Source: Planctomycetaceae bacterium
GTDB taxonomy: Bacteria > Planctomycetota > Planctomycetia > Planctomycetales > Planctomycetaceae
Reading direction: 5' to 3'
Assembly: GCA_028284485.1 (NCBI GenBank)
Contig: JANQRQ010000138.1
Location: forward strand, 1 to 33,860
DNA: 33,860 nt
The position numbers and the translations under genes are program-made. Of the stretch, positions 7,936 to 16,951 are shown piece after piece. Each line of letters begins with the position of its first letter. Positions within the stretch are counted from its first letter, which is position 1. A model generated the notes under the pieces. The model saw only the letters and a program-made list of their open reading frames with translations. It was not told the origin of the DNA and did not search any database.

Positions 7936-9357
7936 TCATTCTTTCACGAGCGTCGCCACCCAGCCCAACTGGCCCGGCGCCGAGATCTCAACTCGCTTGC
8001 CTCCCGTGACCTTCATCGATTCGCCCCATTCGCCCGTGGAGACACTGATCCATCGCATGTCGTAATCCTGAGGGCGACCTCGCAAGTCCAGCGTTACGGA
8101 TCCCCCATCGGTAAAATAGAGCAAATACTTCTCGCCAGGCTTCGCTGCCAAATACGCCTCGTCCGGTTCACGGTTGCCCAACAATTCCATGGCGGTCGCC
8201 ACTTCCCACATGCGAATACGCGTTTCCGCTTTGCGAGCGGCAGCGATGCACGCCTTGGCGATATCGTTCAGTCCAATTCCCGCATCGGGACGATGAAAGC
8301 GAACGGTCGCCGATCCGGCAATCAGGTTGCGCCAGAATCGCTCGACACCATCGACCGGTGTTCCCGTACCAAAGCTGTACTTCCCATCCGAATAGATTTT
8401 GACGTGATTGAGTGGCCGGGGATGTGCCTCCCGCTGTTGTGCGATCCAGAAAAAATTCTCCCATTGATCCTGATTGAACGTCCGACTGTTGACCTGCGAA
8501 ACGTCGAGAAAGGGATACATTTCCGGGTTATCAAAGGCCTCCCTCAATTTTTCCGATTGTTTGGGTTTCCAGGCGTCATCGAACATATCGGTGCAGTAGA
8601 CGGTTTTTCCTTGTTGGCGGGCGCGATTCCGGATGAATGCCATCCAGTAGTGCCCCCACTTCGGATCGGTCGAGGTCTCGTTGTTCATGCAGTACAACAC
8701 ATTCGGATACGTGAGACTTTCGGATAGCATCTTCTCGACGAACCGCTCTTGATGGTGACGAATCAAGTCGGACTTCGCGCCGTCGTACCGTTCCATACCG
8801 CGAATTGTATGGAAAAACGGCTGACGGTCGCGCGACGGATGTTCCGGATACGCAGCAGCAAAACCGGTCTCCGTACCCGAGTAATTGATATTGTTTTGCG
8901 GTCGCCAAGGACTGATATCCCAATGTTCCCGCGAGAAATCGAACCGATCCCAGACTTCGATTTGAATGAAGATGTCCCGCTCGTGACACCACCGCAAACA
9001 GTCGGCAAATCGTTGCCAGTAGTCCTCGTTCCATTGCTCCAGATCGAACTTGCCATTGGGGAGTCGTTTGTGTGGCTTGAGATCCACTCCTTCCCGCTGA
9101 CTCATGGTGTTGCGGACGTAATTGGCTTTGGCAGTGGCGATTTCGTCGAGATGGTCCTTAAGCCCGTCTGCCAAGAAAATGTGATCGGTCTTGCTGCCAC
9201 CCAACAGCAAAACCGGCTGCCCCTCGTATTGCCAATATCGAGGATTGTTCGCGTACGGCTGAATGCCGCCCTCGTCTGCGCAGGTAACGGACAACGGCGC
9301 GCCCAGAACCATCATCACAATCATGGATGAAACAAAGTCAATTCGTTGGCAATGCAT
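7936..9357 (-). CDS. secreted glycoside hydrolase-like TIM-barrel protein with C-terminal beta domain
   Basis: A 473-aa exported protein. After a signal peptide (ends near TCADE) the sequence starts with the NPRYW...LLLGG pattern seen in DUF4038/GH140-like barrels, then contains a catalytic-looking MNNETS (Asn-Glu pair near residue 222, the usual acid/base position of clan GH-A) and a later YSDGK. The final ~90 residues (KYLLYFTDGG to the end) form a beta domain like the putative collagen-binding domain that follows DUF4038-type barrels. Which Glu is the nucleophile is not obvious, so activity is not assured. ATG 9357 is preferred to 9420 because AGGGA lies 8 bases upstream in coding orientation and the signal peptide begins there. 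It is convergent with the LanC-like gene (42 bp) and divergent from the methyltransferase gene. Confidence 0.75.
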   Translation of the reverse strand: MHCQRIDFVSSMIVMMVLGAPLSVTCADEGGIQPYANNPRYWQYEGQPVLLLGGSKTDHIFLADGLKDHLDEIATAKANYVRNTMSQREGVDLKPHKRLPNGKFDLEQWNEDYWQRFADCLRWCHERDIFIQIEVWDRFDFSREHWDISPWRPQNNINYSGTETGFAAAYPEHPSRDRQPFFHTIRGMERYDGAKSDLIRHHQERFVEKMLSESLTYPNVLYCMNNETSTDPKWGHYWMAFIRNRARQQGKTVYCTDMFDDAWKPKQSEKLREAFDNPEMYPFLDVSQVNSRTFNQDQWENFFWIAQQREAHPRPLNHVKIYSDGKYSFGTGTPVDGVERFWRNLIAGSATVRFHRPDAGIGLNDIAKACIAAARKAETRIRMWEVATAMELLGNREPDEAYLAAKPGEKYLLYFTDGGSVTLDLRGRPQDYDMRWISVSTGEWGESMKVTGGKRVEISAPGQLGWVATLVKE

Positions 9358-9513
9358 GTGTAATTCCCTGCCACTGGGGTTGAATCCGAGGAATGCGAAC
9401 TCAATCATCTTACCGAGCAAGTCGCAACACGTTCAACGTATTCGGTTCATGCTGCTCGTAGGACTGCGAATCGAGGACGCCCATAAAAGTCAACGAACGA
9501 AAAGGATCGCACC

Positions 9514-10266
9514 GTGAAAACCAAGCAGCGCGGCGCTGGCAAGCCGATCGCCTACGAGGAGGATTTGGCGTACGTCCACGATGTCGGCTTCGATGCATTT
9601 GCTGACGAATCCTCACCAGGACTGCTCGAGATCATGAAGCAGTCGGGCATCAACGACGGTCATGTCGTTGACTTGGGATGCGGCAGCGGTATTTGGGCTC
9701 GATTTCTGACTGACGCGGGTTACGACGTCACCGGTGTCGATATCTCCCCGGCAATGATTTCCCTCTCCAAAAAACGGGCGCCAGGCGCGACGTTCCGGGT
9801 GGAGTCATTCCACACCTTCCGTTTTCCTTCGTGTCGAGCCGTCACATCGCTGGGAGAACCGTTCAACTATCTGTTCGACAAAAGCCACAATCGTGCCCAA
9901 CTCACACAGCTGTTTCGACGAGTGTTCGCAACATTGGAGCCAGGCGGTCTGTTCATCTTCGACGTGGCCGAACCGGGACGAGATCAGGGTCGGGCTCCGG
10001 TATTCTGGCGCGGTGAAGACTGGGTCTGCATGGCAAGTTTCGAAACCGATATCCGCAGGCAACGACTAACGAGGCATGTCACCACGTTTCGCCGCGTTGG
10101 AAAACTTTATCGCCGCAGCGAAGAGATCCACCGCATGCAGCTTTTCCGTGGCAGCGACCTGGCCGACGTGCTGAGGCAGATCGGATTTCGAGTGCGACTG
10201 GTGCGTAAGTACGGGAAACATCAGCTTGCCAAGCACCTCGTCGGAATCATTGCACGCAAGCCTTGA
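9514..10266 (+). CDS. class I SAM-dependent methyltransferase
   Basis: A 250-aa cytoplasmic protein with the Rossmann-type motif I VVDLGCGSG (residues ~51-59), motif II GVDIS, and the post-motif region EPGGLFIFDV, all as in small-molecule class I methyltransferases. It starts with GTG, supported by AAAGGA about 9 bases upstream. There is no signal peptide. The acceptor cannot be inferred: no biosynthetic partner is adjacent, and it stands alone between a divergent hydrolase gene and a convergent ornithine-cyclodeaminase-like gene. Confidence 0.85.
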   Translation: MKTKQRGAGKPIAYEEDLAYVHDVGFDAFADESSPGLLEIMKQSGINDGHVVDLGCGSGIWARFLTDAGYDVTGVDISPAMISLSKKRAPGATFRVESFHTFRFPSCRAVTSLGEPFNYLFDKSHNRAQLTQLFRRVFATLEPGGLFIFDVAEPGRDQGRAPVFWRGEDWVCMASFETDIRRQRLTRHVTTFRRVGKLYRRSEEIHRMQLFRGSDLADVLRQIGFRVRLVRKYGKHQLAKHLVGIIARKP

Positions 10267-10335
10267 ACAGCCGAAATCGTTGCCGCCACGAAACTCGACG
10301 ACTGGAACCGAATTGCTCAGCCAGTTGGGTTTTAC

Positions 10336-11277
10336 TCACTTTTCGAGTTGGGCGACCACCGCAGTGGCGATTTGGATATCTTGAACCGCCACACCGGTCA
10401 GGTCGGCAACCGTGATTTGGTCGTCGCTCGTCCTTCCTGCCGCTTGCCCACTGACAATGTCACCCAATTCAACGATTGCACCCCGCTCGATTGCTTTTTG
10501 CGCTAATGCGTGATGAATCTCACCTCGCTGGGTACATTGCGCGATGCTGTCAGCAACGACGACTTCCGCCCGCTTTAACATATCAGTCTCCAATTCCTGC
10601 TTATCGGGTGTATCAGCACCGACAGCCGTGATATGAGTCCCCGGCTGCAGATGGTCCGCCGACAACAACGGTCGATCAGAGGGCGTCGTCGTTACTATCA
10701 AATTGCACGTGGCGACCAATTCACCTGGATCGTCGACATGCTCGGCATTGAAGCCGACCTGTCGCATCTCATCACAATAGGCATCGACGTGCTGCGGAGT
10801 TCGCCCCCAGACCGCGACATCCCGACATGGCACGACTTGGCTGAGGTACTGCAGCTGCAGTCTCGCCTGAATGCCTGTTCCGAAAATGCCGATCCGTCGC
10901 ACATTTTCAGGTGCGAGATGTTTTGCGGCGATCGCCCCGGCGACAGCCGTGCGTGTGTCGGTCAAATGCCCTTCGTCGAGCAAAATGGCTGCCAACTCGC
11001 CGGTCGCCTGCCGAAACAACAGCATCAATCCACTGCTGCTGGAAAGCCCGATCAACGGATTTTCATAAAAGCCCGAGGCGATTTTGATGACGTAGTAATC
11101 GTGATCTTTAATAAAACCATACTTGATATGCACCTCTCCTTGAGGCAGCAACAATTCTCCCACAGGTGGGACAACGGCTTCACCGGCTGAATACGCCGTG
11201 AACCCTTCTTCGATCGCCGGCAATAGATCGATGTTCGGCAGAACGGATTTGATCTCGTCCAAAGTGACAACTCTCAT
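10336..11277 (-). CDS. ornithine cyclodeaminase/mu-crystallin family protein
   Basis: A 313-aa protein matching the family's usual length. Family features seen are the substrate-binding Lys65 in YVIKIASG, the LTDTRTAVAGAIAA helix, the NAD(P)-binding GIFGTGIQA (residues 130-138) and GRTP after the next strand. Members include ornithine cyclodeaminase, alanine dehydrogenase of the archaeal type, and ketimine reductase; these differ by few residues, so the reaction cannot be fixed here. Its ATG overlaps the stop of the upstream aminotransferase as ATGA (11274-11277), so the two are translationally coupled and probably act in one amino-acid pathway. Confidence 0.9.
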   Translation of the reverse strand: MRVVTLDEIKSVLPNIDLLPAIEEGFTAYSAGEAVVPPVGELLLPQGEVHIKYGFIKDHDYYVIKIASGFYENPLIGLSSSSGLMLLFRQATGELAAILLDEGHLTDTRTAVAGAIAAKHLAPENVRRIGIFGTGIQARLQLQYLSQVVPCRDVAVWGRTPQHVDAYCDEMRQVGFNAEHVDDPGELVATCNLIVTTTPSDRPLLSADHLQPGTHITAVGADTPDKQELETDMLKRAEVVVADSIAQCTQRGEIHHALAQKAIERGAIVELGDIVSGQAAGRTSDDQITVADLTGVAVQDIQIATAVVAQLEK

Positions 11278-12398
11278 TGCAACTCCGAAATGAGTTGATG
11301 GATCCGATCGAGCCCTTCCTGAAGATACTCTTTTGGCAATCCGAAGCTAATCCGCATGAAATGATCCATCCCGAAATGATCGCCCGGAACAATCAGTGTT
11401 CCTTTTTCGACCCGCAGTCGCTCCATGAATTCTGTGGAATTGATATCGAGATGGTAACGAACAAACGCCACCGCGCTCGCTTCGGGCGGAGTCACAGTGA
11501 ATGTCCCCGGGTGACTTTCCATCCACTGCTGCAAAATCGGATACCCGTTGCGGATGTAGTTGCGAGTTCGATCTAACAACCCCGATCGAATTTCCGGCTC
11601 TAGGGCCAGCGCGGCCAATTGATTGCCCAACATCGTTCCGGAAATCGTCATGTACTCGTGCCGCATCCAAATATCCTGAACGTTTTCCGTCGGTGCTACG
11701 ACCCAGCCGATCCGCAGTCCCGGCAAGCCGTAGGCTTTGCTCAAACTGCCGACGGCTACCACCTTGTCGTAGCGGCCATAAAACGACGGAGTTTGCTCGT
11801 CGGTCAGTCGTTCGGCACCGCTGTAAACTTCATCCGCGAGAATCCACGAACCGTAGCGGCTTGCCAATCGAACGATTTGGTCCATCTCGTTGCCGGTCAG
11901 GATTCGGCCCGTCGGATTGTTGGGATTGCAAACCGCAATCAGCTTCGTCTGTTCTGAAAGGCATTCTTCCAGTTCGTCGAAGTCGGGGGACCAATCGGAC
12001 TCCTCGCGCAGGTGAAACGATTTCAGCTTAAATCCATGGTTTTGTGCTGCTCCCCAAATCTGCATGTAGTTGGGAAGCATGGTGACTATTTCATCACCCG
12101 GATCGAGAAGAGACAGAATGGTAATGTAATTGGCTTCGATGGCCCCCACCGTGACCAAGACATTCTCAGCGGTCGCACCGTCGTACAGCCCCGCGATGTT
12201 CTCTCGAAGCCGAGGAATTCCATTGGTATAGGGATAGTTCAATTCTGTCGCGAGCAATTCGTCGATGCCTTGCGGGCGATGTTGTAGCAATTCGCCAACC
12301 GTCACCGGATGGACGCCGCTTTCCGTCAAATTGATGTCCACGTCTTGCTCATACGCAGACATCATGCGTTCCATCAAAAACGGCTGAAAACTCGACAT
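11274..12398 (-). CDS. PLP-dependent aminotransferase class I/II
   Basis: A 374-aa fold-type I aminotransferase. CNPNNPTG (from Cys157), LADEVYSG (Asp189 contacting the PLP ring nitrogen) and SLSKAYG (Schiff-base Lys221) are all present, as is a late Arg-containing FMRISFG for carboxylate binding. ATG 12398 is chosen over 12434 because GGGAG lies 9 bases upstream in coding orientation. The gene overlaps the downstream ornithine-cyclodeaminase-like gene by 4 bp. The N-terminal pattern and length recall aspartate aminotransferase-like and capreomycidine-synthase-like enzymes. A joint role in making or degrading a basic or cyclic amino acid is inferred from the coupling. Confidence 0.9.
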   Translation of the reverse strand: MSSFQPFLMERMMSAYEQDVDINLTESGVHPVTVGELLQHRPQGIDELLATELNYPYTNGIPRLRENIAGLYDGATAENVLVTVGAIEANYITILSLLDPGDEIVTMLPNYMQIWGAAQNHGFKLKSFHLREESDWSPDFDELEECLSEQTKLIAVCNPNNPTGRILTGNEMDQIVRLASRYGSWILADEVYSGAERLTDEQTPSFYGRYDKVVAVGSLSKAYGLPGLRIGWVVAPTENVQDIWMRHEYMTISGTMLGNQLAALALEPEIRSGLLDRTRNYIRNGYPILQQWMESHPGTFTVTPPEASAVAFVRYHLDINSTEFMERLRVEKGTLIVPGDHFGMDHFMRISFGLPKEYLQEGLDRIHQLISELQ

Positions 12399-12603
12399 CG
12401 AAAAGTTCTCCCTGCGTGATCGTTGCGGATGCATTGTATCAGTCGGGCCCGCACTTGCACGTAGTGATGCACGGCCGGCGCAAAAGCCCGACCGTCAGCA
12501 ATCAGTTGAGTCACCCCATTCCACCGATGGCTCGTGAGAATTGCGGGGAGAATCTCCGACCTCGCTTCGAATGTGGCAATACCGAACGGGACGTCCGACA
12601 GAG

Positions 12604-13341
12604 TTATGTCGAAGCGATCTCCTGCTCTTCCGCCGACGCCAATCGCGATGCTTCTGCTGCCGAAACAACTTTCCCGTCGAACAGATGAACGGTCCGATCC
12701 GCAAAGCTCGAAAACCGCGTATCGTGAGTCACCATGCAAATGGTGGCGCCTTCGTCATGCAAATCTTGCAGCAGTTGCATGACAGCCAAGCCGTTCTTCG
12801 AGTCGAGATTCCCCGTTGGTTCGTCGGCCAGCAAAATCGCCGGGTTGCCGGCCAACGCGCGAGCGACTGCGACGCGTTGTTGCTGTCCCCCCGACAACTG
12901 CGAAGAGTAATGGTTCCCCCGGTGCAACATATCGACACGTTCGAGCGCCTGTTCAACACTTTCCTGGCGCTGCTCGACAGACTGTCCGCGGTATCGCAAC
13001 GGCAACTCGATATTCTCGCGAACCGTCAAGTCGCCAATCAAGTTGAACGCCTGAAAGATAAACCCGATTTCCCGGTTACGCAGCTTACTACGCTGCCGTA
13101 ACGATAACTCGCTGACCTCTTGTCCTTTCAAAAGGTATTCCCCTTCGGTGGGCACATCGAGCAGACCCATGATCGAGAGCAGCGTCGATTTACCGCATCC
13201 CGACGGCCCGGCAATTGACACAAACTCTCCTTGTTTGATGTCGACATGCACAGCGGACAGGGCATGTGTCTCGACTTCGTCCGTCAGAAACCGTTTGCCC
13301 AGGTTTCGCATTGAGATTAGTACGTCTTCGCTCGCCGACAT
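12604..13341 (-). CDS. ABC transporter ATP-binding protein (LolD/MacB-type)
   Basis: A 245-aa ATPase with Walker A GPSGCGKST (45-53), Q-loop FIFQAFN, signature LSGGQQQR, Walker B ILLADEP followed by TGNLDS, and switch His in MVTHD. The TGNLDS sequence after Walker B is typical of the LolD/MacB/FtsE (MacB-type) branch, which works with FtsX-fold permeases in lipoprotein release or envelope export. No permease lies next to it within the window, so the partner must be elsewhere. GGAGG lies 5 bases before the start. It is 124 bp downstream of the radical SAM gene on the same strand and 205 bp upstream of the aminotransferase gene. Confidence 0.9.
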   Translation of the reverse strand: MSASEDVLISMRNLGKRFLTDEVETHALSAVHVDIKQGEFVSIAGPSGCGKSTLLSIMGLLDVPTEGEYLLKGQEVSELSLRQRSKLRNREIGFIFQAFNLIGDLTVRENIELPLRYRGQSVEQRQESVEQALERVDMLHRGNHYSSQLSGGQQQRVAVARALAGNPAILLADEPTGNLDSKNGLAVMQLLQDLHDEGATICMVTHDTRFSSFADRTVHLFDGKVVSAAEASRLASAEEQEIAST

Positions 13342-13465
13342 TCCTACCTCCGGTCGTGAATTATTCGGAGCACGAACGACTCTATGAACACCTTCGGGCT
13401 GCGTCAGCTATCATAACACATCCCGCAGGTCGATTCGCCGGTCTTGCACAAGACATCCGAGGTAA

Positions 13466-14962
13466 TCAAACGCCTGCGGAAATGATTTGGCTCGCTGGTC
13501 GACCACAGTTGGGTTCACGCAGGCGTTGCCGAAAGCGGATATGACGACGCCGAGTCGATTCGACCAACGGTCGCCAGACGCGAGCCGTCAGTCGATTCCG
13601 AATCAGAAAATGCCAGAACCAATTCGACCGTTTATAGAGATACGACATGGCAAGATAGGGTAAAACCGATCGTGGATCTTTCGGCCGGCGGCGCCAAATC
13701 GAACGATGGGAAAACAATCGGTGATAGCACCAGGCATAGCCGTCGGCGAGTTCGTCAATCGTCATCTGCCGTGGCTTGAATACGACATGAGCTGTGTCGT
13801 ATTTCGACCAATCGCGATGCAGAATCCGGCCGTCCTGTTCCATCTGGCGAAACAACGGTGTCCCGGGATACGGAGTCAATATGTGGAAAGTGGCGCATTC
13901 CAGTCGGTTTTGCTCGATCCATTCCGCCGTGTGAGCGAACACGTCGGGCCGATCGTGGTCGAACCCCAGAACAAAGCTGCCGTTGACTTGGATGCCGTTG
14001 TCATGAAAGACGCCGACCCGTCGCGCGTAATCGTCGGTCCGAGGACTCTTTTTATGGGACGCCACGATGTTCTCGTTCTGTAGCGATTCAAACCCGACAA
14101 AGACGCCGGTACAGCCGGCCAATGCCATTTCCCGCACCAGCTCGGGATCATCGGTGACATCGATGGAAACGGCCGCGCTCCAAATCTTTTCAAGCGGTTG
14201 CAAGGCACGGCACAGCTCAAGGAGATACTCCGGGCGGGAACCCAAGTTGTTGTCAATAAATACTGCGTACGGCTGATCATCGTCGTGAAATTCCTGCGCG
14301 ATTTGTTCCACGTCGCGCAACAAATACGGCATATGCAAACCGTCCGTTGCCAAGTAGCAAAAGTCGCAACGATTATGGCAGCCACGAGTCGCGATCAAAC
14401 TGGATGTCGTCAAGAAACTTTCCCGGGGCAACAAATCGCGGCGCGGCGGTGGATCATCTCGGTACGGTTTACGGTAACTGCCATGATAGACGGGCTTCAG
14501 TTGATGGCGGTCAACGTCACTAAGAATCTCTCCCCACAACTGAACGCCCTCGCCAATGGCAATCGCATCAGCATGGGGCGCGACTTCGTCCGGACAAGAA
14601 ATGGCATGCAATCCGCCGAGAACGACTTTCGCACCACGGGCGCGGTACCACCGCGCTAATTCATACGCCCGATTCGCAAACGTTAAATGAACGGTAATTC
14701 CCACAACTTCCGGGAATGGATCGCAGGGCGGCGGCCCCAATAGCAGATTCTCATCCCAGTACTCGACCTCCCATTCTGGAGGCGTACTGGCCGCAATGCT
14801 GGTCAAAGCCAAGCTCGGCGTCAAAACATGTTTCCCAAAACTCGCATGCGGATCTTTGGGATAAAACGGATTGATCAATAACGCGTGGCGAGGAGTCGGA
14901 GGGAGCGTTTGCAGGCTCTCGTCGAGCCGTGGTGCTTCGCGGAACGCCTGTGGTAACCACAT
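13466..14962 (-). CDS. radical SAM protein with N-terminal cobalamin-binding-like domain
   Basis: A 498-aa protein. Residues ~25-150 form a Rossmann-like B12-binding-type domain (INPFYP at the start, GGLHA, then HADAIAIGEG), but the His of the classical DxHxxG cobalamin motif is not seen. Residues ~185-400 are the radical SAM barrel with the [4Fe-4S] motif CHNRCDFC (Cys195, Cys199, Cys202), and later GFES and GSFVLGFD. The C-terminal ~100 residues are Arg- and Trp-rich. This architecture is shared with BchE-like cyclases, hopanoid methylases and many unassigned proteins. AGGGG lies 6 bases before the ATG. No lipid or tetrapyrrole genes are adjacent, so the substrate is unknown. Confidence 0.85.
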   Translation of the reverse strand: MWLPQAFREAPRLDESLQTLPPTPRHALLINPFYPKDPHASFGKHVLTPSLALTSIAASTPPEWEVEYWDENLLLGPPPCDPFPEVVGITVHLTFANRAYELARWYRARGAKVVLGGLHAISCPDEVAPHADAIAIGEGVQLWGEILSDVDRHQLKPVYHGSYRKPYRDDPPPRRDLLPRESFLTTSSLIATRGCHNRCDFCYLATDGLHMPYLLRDVEQIAQEFHDDDQPYAVFIDNNLGSRPEYLLELCRALQPLEKIWSAAVSIDVTDDPELVREMALAGCTGVFVGFESLQNENIVASHKKSPRTDDYARRVGVFHDNGIQVNGSFVLGFDHDRPDVFAHTAEWIEQNRLECATFHILTPYPGTPLFRQMEQDGRILHRDWSKYDTAHVVFKPRQMTIDELADGYAWCYHRLFSHRSIWRRRPKDPRSVLPYLAMSYLYKRSNWFWHFLIRNRLTARVWRPLVESTRRRHIRFRQRLREPNCGRPASQIISAGV

Positions 14963-15386
14963 AAGAAGCCCCTAAACTTGGTAATGTAAAGTTAATCGGC
15001 CCAACATGACGTTTGTCTGCGAAATTCTCTGGGGAACAGACGGCTGCCTAAACGGGCCTGAATTGCGATGCATGTTGTCGCACGACAGAATCTGCCTGCG
15101 CTGTCGTCTACCGCCGCGACCGTGGCTTCTCGACAACGACGACCCGGCAATCACTTTGTGATGCAAAGTATATGCGCTGGTTTTGAGTTTGTCAACGTGA
15201 AAGATGGGTCTCCGGACTGGCTGAACTCTCGACGTTCTCGACACACCGCAGCATCACTTCATCGTTTCCAGTCATTTGTCTTATCGTTCGAGAATGGCGA
15301 CGATAGAGATAGGCACAGGATTCTGTGGGTGCACCAGCCACCAACTGCCGACCAAAATCATCACATGACGTTGCAATAGGTTTTCC
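14963..15386. other. 424-bp gene-free divergent region
   Basis: This region separates the radical SAM gene (leftward) from the M81 gene (rightward) and should hold both promoters. Only short reading frames overlap it, with no recognisable products. The one visible symmetric element is ACTTTG-tgatg-CAAAGT at 15153-15169, a 6-bp dyad with a 5-base centre that could be an operator. I find no convincing -35/-10 pair, terminator or RNA gene. Confidence 0.4.
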
Positions 15387-16934
15387 ATGACGCGCATCGG
15401 AATCATCGGGCTGCTCCATGAATCCAATACCTTCATTGCCCAGCCAACGACGATCGAGAACTTTCAGCAACATGTGATCGTAACCGGTGAAAAAATCCGA
15501 GAGCAGCATGAGCAGACGCATCACGAAATCGGCGGGTTCTTCGAAGGGCTTCACAGATACAGTGAGGAAACCGCTAATACTCAACCATTGACAGCAGTCC
15601 CCATTTTTCTCGCTAGGACTCTGCCATCGGGCCCATTGACAGCATCAACTTTTGAACAGCTTGTCACCCAGATGCTCGATGAGTTGAAAGAAGCCGGACA
15701 ACTCGACGGGATACTCGTCGCACCGCACGGTGCCACGGTCTGCGAAACATTCCCTGACGCCGACGGCGAATGGCTTGCAAGACTGCGAAACCAAGTCGGC
15801 CCCGATGTGCCTATTATCGGAACGCTCGATTTGCATACCAATCTTTCGCCGAAGATGATTCAAAGTTGCAATGCGTTCGTGGCTTACCGCACGAATCCCC
15901 ATTTGGACCAACGTGCACGCGGCATCGAAGCCGCTCGTTTGATGGCCCGCACGCTCGCCGGCGAAATTCGCCCGACGATGGCGGCCGTCTTTCCCCCCTT
16001 GGCCATTAACATCGAACGGCAGGCGACTGATGAGGATGATCTCAAACCGCTTTACGATTTCGCGGACGAGCAACTTAGCGAATCCAGCATTCTCTCGAAC
16101 AGTATCTTGCTCGGTTTCCCCTATTCCGACGTCCATGAAATGGGATCGGCCGTCCTCGTGGTCACAAATAACAACGAACAGCTCGCGACAACGTCAGCAC
16201 GGGAACTGGCCAGCGTTATGTGGGAGCGCCGAGAGAACTTCGTGGGAAATATGATCGACATCGACTCGGCACTCGACCAATGCGCAACACTCGAAGGCCC
16301 GATCTGCCTGTTGGATATGGGGGATAATGTGGGTGGTGGCTCGTCGGCTGATGGGACCTTTCTAGCGCACGCCATCCATCAACGGGAAATCGACCTAGCC
16401 TTCGTCTGCCTGTTCGACCCAGAATCAGTCAAACAGGCGGAACTAGCCGGTGTGAATGCGGCCGTTCGACTTTCGGTCGGCGGAAAAAGCGACGACCTTC
16501 ACGGACCGCCACTCGAATTGGATTGTGTCGTGCAATCTCTGCACGATGGTCGCTTTTCCGAAAGTGAACCTCGGCACGGCGGGTTCTCGACTTTCGACCA
16601 GGGCCCAACCGCAATTGTGAAAGCGCAGACCGGGCTCACCGTCATGCTCACCTCACGACGGATGGTCCCGTTTAGTCTGCACCAGCTATTTAGCTGCGAC
16701 CTCGATCCGACCGACTTTCATATCCTGGTCGCCAAGGGGGTCAATGCCCCCATCGCCGCGTATGGGCCGATCTGCCGCAACATCATCCGCGTCAATACTG
16801 CCGGCTCCACCTGTGCAGACATGCTCGCCCTCGAGTACACCCACCGCCGTCGACCCATGTTTCCCTTCGAGCCAGATACAAATTGGTCGTCGGATGAACC
16901 GACGAGTGTCGCATTAGGGTATCAAACGTCCTGA
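15387..16934 (+). CDS. M81 family metallopeptidase-like protein (MlrC-like)
   Basis: A 515-aa cytoplasmic protein (no signal peptide) of the M81/DUF1485-MlrC_C family. Features seen are the N-terminal LLHESNTF (His11), APHGATV, LDLHTN (Asp148, His150) and NPHLDQR (His172), which form the expected metal site, and the MlrC_C motif LDMGDNVGGGSSADGT. MlrC of Sphingomonas degrades linearised microcystin peptides, but most M81 members occur where no microcystin is involved and their substrates are unknown. AGG lies about 7 bases before the ATG. The gene is convergent with the two-domain DUF1080 gene, with only 17 bp between them. Confidence 0.9.
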   Translation: MTRIGIIGLLHESNTFIAQPTTIENFQQHVIVTGEKIREQHEQTHHEIGGFFEGLHRYSEETANTQPLTAVPIFLARTLPSGPLTASTFEQLVTQMLDELKEAGQLDGILVAPHGATVCETFPDADGEWLARLRNQVGPDVPIIGTLDLHTNLSPKMIQSCNAFVAYRTNPHLDQRARGIEAARLMARTLAGEIRPTMAAVFPPLAINIERQATDEDDLKPLYDFADEQLSESSILSNSILLGFPYSDVHEMGSAVLVVTNNNEQLATTSARELASVMWERRENFVGNMIDIDSALDQCATLEGPICLLDMGDNVGGGSSADGTFLAHAIHQREIDLAFVCLFDPESVKQAELAGVNAAVRLSVGGKSDDLHGPPLELDCVVQSLHDGRFSESEPRHGGFSTFDQGPTAIVKAQTGLTVMLTSRRMVPFSLHQLFSCDLDPTDFHILVAKGVNAPIAAYGPICRNIIRVNTAGSTCADMLALEYTHRRRPMFPFEPDTNWSSDEPTSVALGYQTS

Positions 16935-16951
16935 ACGGTGTATGGGGTCGG

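Noticed and set aside
12541..13101. 186-aa open frame antisense to the ABC ATPase
   Set aside because: It lies entirely inside the complement of a gene with all ABC motifs and has no domain of its own.
15068..15379. 103-aa open frame in the divergent spacer
   Set aside because: No recognisable domain, Arg/His-rich composition typical of random high-GC translation, and it overlaps an opposite-strand frame of similar quality.
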